The position numbers and the translations under genes were made by a program. Source: Pseudomonadota bacterium (GTDB taxonomy: Bacteria > Pseudomonadota > Gammaproteobacteria > Burkholderiales > Burkholderiaceae_C). Taken from it: DNA of 8,225 nt. Within the stretch, counting starts at the first letter, position 1. Every line of letters begins with the position of its first letter. Under the pieces are notes generated by a model, which saw only the letters and a program-made list of their open reading frames with translations, ran no database searches and had not been told where the DNA came from. The DNA lies in contig JAEXBL010000471.1 of the NCBI GenBank assembly GCA_023394015.1, forward strand, positions 1-8,225, read 5' to 3'. Of this stretch, positions 6,281 through 8,225 are shown piece by piece.

Positions 6281-6364
6281 GAGCTCATCAAGGAGCCTCA
6301 CGTTGTGACCCCAGCTCAGGCGCCATCGGTGCCGGGTGCCGGCCAACACTGGAGACAAACCTCT

Positions 6365-7213
6365 ATGCAAGTCGAACCCCTGACCTGCGTCATCGGCGCG
6401 GAACTGAGCGGCATCAGCCTGGCTGACGCGGCGCGCGATGACGACCTGTTCGGCGAAATCAAGGCGCTGCTGCTCAGGCACAAGGTGCTGTTCCTGCGCG
6501 ACCAGGACATCAGCCGCGCCGACCACGTGGCGTTTGCGCGCCGCTTTGGCGAGCTGGAGGATCATCCCGTCGTCGGCAGCGACCCCGAGCATCCCGGCCT
6601 GGTGCGCATCTACAAGTCGCCCGAGGTGCCCAACGACCGCTACGAGAACAGCTGGCACACCGATGCCACGTGGCGCGAGGTGCCGCCCATGGGTTGCGTG
6701 CTGCGCTGCATCGAATGCCCGCCGGTGGGCGGCGACACCATGTGGGCCAACATGGCCGTGGCCTATGAGCGCCTGCCCGACCACGTCAAGGAAGTGATTG
6801 CGCCGCTGCGCGCCCGCCACAGCATCGAATGCACCTTCGGTGCTGCCATGCCCATCGACAAGCGCCTGGCACTGAAGGCGCAGTACCCGGATGCCGAGCA
6901 CCCCGTGGTGCGCACCCACCCCGAAACCGGCGAGAAGGTGCTGTTCGTGAACGGCTTCACCACGCACTTCACCAATTTCCACACCCCGGCCAATGTGCGG
7001 GTGGGGCAGGACTTCACCCAGGGGGCGTCGTCGCTGCTGCAGTACCTGATCAGCCAGGCCGCCATCCCCGAATACCAGGTGCGCTGGCGCTGGCGGCCCA
7101 ACAGCGTGGCCATCTGGGACAACCGCGCCACGCAGCACTACGCGGTGATGGACTACCCACCCAGCCATCGAAAGATGGAGCGCGCCGGAATCATCGGCAC
7201 CCCCACTTTCTAA
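6365..7213 (+). CDS. TauD/TfdA-family 2-oxoglutarate dioxygenase (tauD2)
   Basis: 282 residues, essentially the length of E. coli TauD. The complete iron triad is visible: His98 and Asp100 in SWHTDATW, and His258 in ATQHYAVMDY. Arg269 and Arg273 occupy the positions of TauD Arg266 (2-oxoglutarate) and Arg270 (substrate sulfonate). His67 in the DHPVV motif matches the TauD substrate-side His70. The anion-binding layout suggests an acidic substrate, but taurine itself is not established. It couples oxidation of 2-oxoglutarate to succinate and CO2 with substrate hydroxylation in the cytoplasm. Start: ATG 6365 with GGAG ten bases upstream; the alternative GTG at 6305 has a good AAGGAG nine bases before it but adds 20 residues with no family similarity. 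Divergent from araC2; a porin follows 94 bp downstream. Paralogue of the fragment at 1-510. Confidence 0.95.
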   Translation: MQVEPLTCVIGAELSGISLADAARDDDLFGEIKALLLRHKVLFLRDQDISRADHVAFARRFGELEDHPVVGSDPEHPGLVRIYKSPEVPNDRYENSWHTDATWREVPPMGCVLRCIECPPVGGDTMWANMAVAYERLPDHVKEVIAPLRARHSIECTFGAAMPIDKRLALKAQYPDAEHPVVRTHPETGEKVLFVNGFTTHFTNFHTPANVRVGQDFTQGASSLLQYLISQAAIPEYQVRWRWRPNSVAIWDNRATQHYAVMDYPPSHRKMERAGIIGTPTF

Positions 7214-7234
7214 GCCCCCGACCAGCAGTCCGCG

Positions 7235-7254
7235 CAGGGCGCCGCCGCGCCCTG
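7235..7254 (+). other. Hairpin between tauD2 and the porin gene
   Basis: CAGGGCGC (7235-7242), loop CGCC, GCGCCCTG (7247-7254): a perfect 8-bp stem 21 bases after the tauD2 stop. No T-tract follows, so it looks like an intercistronic mRNA structure rather than an intrinsic terminator. It would allow the porin to share the tauD2 transcript. Confidence 0.5.
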
Positions 7255-7307
7255 GGGCTGGCTGTCGCCCGACGACTTTCCTTTCTCAACCCAAGCACGC
7301 TACTTCC

Positions 7308-8225
7308 ATGAAAAAAGATATCGCTGTCATGACCGTCCTGGCCCTGTCCGCTGCCACGGTGTCGGCCCAATCCTCCGTCACGCTGTATGGGGCCGTCGAT
7401 GGCGGCATCGGCCGCGTCAACGCCGTGGTGCCCAACGGCAACGACGACAACGGCAAGATCCAGATGATCGGCAGCAGCCTGATGAACAACGCCTCCAGCC
7501 ACATCGGCCTGCGCGGCGTGGAAGACCTGGGCGGCGGGCTCAAGGCGGGCTTCGCCTTCGAAACCAACGTGGACCTGGACCAGGGCAACAACCTGACCAC
7601 CGGCGGCGGCTTCTGGGGCCGCACCTCCAGGCTGTGGCTGGAGGGGCCGTGGGGCACCTTCCAGCTGGGCCGCACCTACACGCCCTCGTTCTGGGCCTTG
7701 GTCGGCTGGCAGCTCACCGGCGCGGCCACCTACTCGGTGGTGGGCAGCACCTACAGCTGGACCGGCGCGGTGCGGGAAAACAGCCTCATCAGCTACCGCA
7801 CGCCGGGCATCAACGGTTTCAGCGCCGAGCTGGGCTACGTGATGAAGGCCGACAAGGTCGTCGGCGGCCAGCAGCGCGCCAAGTGGGATGTCAACGCGCG
7901 CTACGCCCGCGGGCCGGTGGCGCTGGGCCTGGGGGTGAACCGCCTCCAGGGCTCCAAGACCAACTATGTGCTGGGTGGCAAGTACAACTTCGGCACGTTC
8001 ACGGTTGCGGCGTCCTACAACCAGACGGCGCGGGTCAACGCGCTGCGGCGCGGCTTCTCGCTGGGCGGCCAGGCGCGCTTTGGCGCCACCACGCTCACGC
8101 TCGACGCCACCCGCGACACCCGCAACGACTGGGCGGCCAAAAAATACACCAACGTCCTGACCGAAGGTCGTTACGCCCTGTCCAAGCGCTGGTGCGCCTG
8201 CCGGGCGAAGCCAGCCACTACCCAC
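7308..8225 (+). CDS. Outer-membrane porin (Burkholderiales Gram-negative porin family), 3'-incomplete and possibly chimeric
   Basis: 306 codons from ATG at 7308 without a stop. The signal peptide (MKKDIAVMTVLALSAATVSA, cleavage after residue 20) leads into the family-typical start QSSVTLYGAVDGGIG. Further hallmarks are SSHIGLRGVEDLGGGLKAGF, WLEGPWGTFQLGRTYTP and repeated aromatic beta-strand segments such as YVMKADK and YNFGTFTVAASYN. Such proteins form trimeric 16-stranded barrels that let small anions and other solutes through the outer membrane. Residues 1-294 (to YALSKR, 8189) look normal. The last 12 codons are the 47-bp repeat, read as WCACRAKPATTH, where porins usually continue with a T-x-L/V-Y-A-A-Y strand. 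The true gene would need about 40-50 more residues. No good Shine-Dalgarno precedes the ATG. The neighbourhood suggests uptake of the substrate of the tauD2/BKACE2 pathway, which is inference. Confidence 0.88.
   Translation, partial: MKKDIAVMTVLALSAATVSAQSSVTLYGAVDGGIGRVNAVVPNGNDDNGKIQMIGSSLMNNASSHIGLRGVEDLGGGLKAGFAFETNVDLDQGNNLTTGGGFWGRTSRLWLEGPWGTFQLGRTYTPSFWALVGWQLTGAATYSVVGSTYSWTGAVRENSLISYRTPGINGFSAELGYVMKADKVVGGQQRAKWDVNARYARGPVALGLGVNRLQGSKTNYVLGGKYNFGTFTVAASYNQTARVNALRRGFSLGGQARFGATTLTLDATRDTRNDWAAKKYTNVLTEGRYALSKRWCACRAKPATTH
8179..8225 (+). repeat. 47-bp inverted repeat, copy at the window end inside the porin frame
   Basis: Exact reverse complement of 4972-5018. The first 11 bases (TGTCCAAGCGC) encode the expected porin residues around LSKR, so they may be chance microhomology. 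The remaining 36 bases do not look like porin and match the region upstream of BKACE2. Confidence 0.9.

Larger units (their letters stand above)
6179..6364. promoter_or_regulatory. Divergent control region between araC2 and tauD2
   Basis: 186 non-coding bases between two divergent starts, the most likely place for the AraC2 operator. It is visibly more A/T-rich than its surroundings. A small inverted repeat CACG-6-CGTG (6216-6229) sits inside the candidate araC2 promoter. No clear -35/-10 pair was found for tauD2. Confidence 0.6.

Noticed and set aside
6179..7168. Upstream extension of the araC2 frame opposite tauD2
   Set aside because: It is antisense to the conserved dioxygenase and has no AraC-like sequence; araC1 homology fixes the start at 6178.
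7191..8225. Long minus-strand open frame opposite the porin
   Set aside because: The plus strand carries a signal peptide and clear porin motifs; the minus frame is compositionally biased and has no recognisable domain.
4972..8225. Composite transposon bounded by the 47-bp inverted repeats
   Set aside because: There is no transposase or integrase between the repeats and no target duplication can be seen; the right repeat overlaps expected porin codons, which fits a junction better than an element end.
1..8225. CRISPR arrays, tRNA or rRNA genes, phage or toxin-antitoxin genes
   Set aside because: No regularly spaced repeats, RNA-gene signatures or relevant protein motifs were seen on either strand.

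Overview
The window is GC-rich and looks like a beta-proteobacterium of the order Burkholderiales, most likely a Comamonadaceae-type soil or water bacterium. This rests on a Bug/TctC-type periplasmic binding protein, a Burkholderiales-style trimeric porin, OruR-like AraC regulators and strong third-position G/C bias. The genus is an inference; no rRNA or other marker gene is present.

Layout. (1) 1-1647, plus strand: the C-terminal part of a TauD/TfdA-type 2-oxoglutarate dioxygenase (tauD1), then a complete BKACE/DUF849 beta-keto acid cleavage enzyme (BKACE1), closed by an intrinsic terminator. (2) 1697-2704, plus: an AraC-family regulator (araC1). (3) 2703-2732: a strong intrinsic terminator serving the convergent minus-strand unit. 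(4) 2770-6178, minus strand, in transcription order araC2, BKACE2, then a Bug-type solute-binding gene that carries an in-frame amber codon. (5) 6179-6364: a divergent control region. (6) 6365-8225, plus: a complete dioxygenase (tauD2) and a porin that runs off the window.

The window therefore holds two versions of a three-gene set (dioxygenase, BKACE, AraC regulator) in different arrangements. By hand count the BKACE copies are about 78 % identical, the dioxygenases about 69 % over the visible part, and the regulators about 49 % over their first 110 residues. The second set also has transport genes: an outer-membrane porin and a periplasmic binding protein.

A reasonable reading is a catabolic locus for an organic acid or similar compound. 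The porin and Bug protein would take it up, a 2-OG dioxygenase would hydroxylate it, and BKACE would cleave a derived beta-keto acid with acetyl-CoA, with each set under its own AraC regulator. The substrate cannot be named from sequence. An enzyme to turn a hydroxylated product into a beta-keto acid would also be needed and is not in the window.

Three oddities stand out: the amber codon in the Bug gene; an exact 47-bp inverted repeat joining the upstream region of BKACE2 to the last bases of the window, where the porin reading frame stops looking like a porin; and a first 20 bases identical to part of tauD2. The last two suggest the window is bounded by repeats or by a chimeric or rearranged junction.
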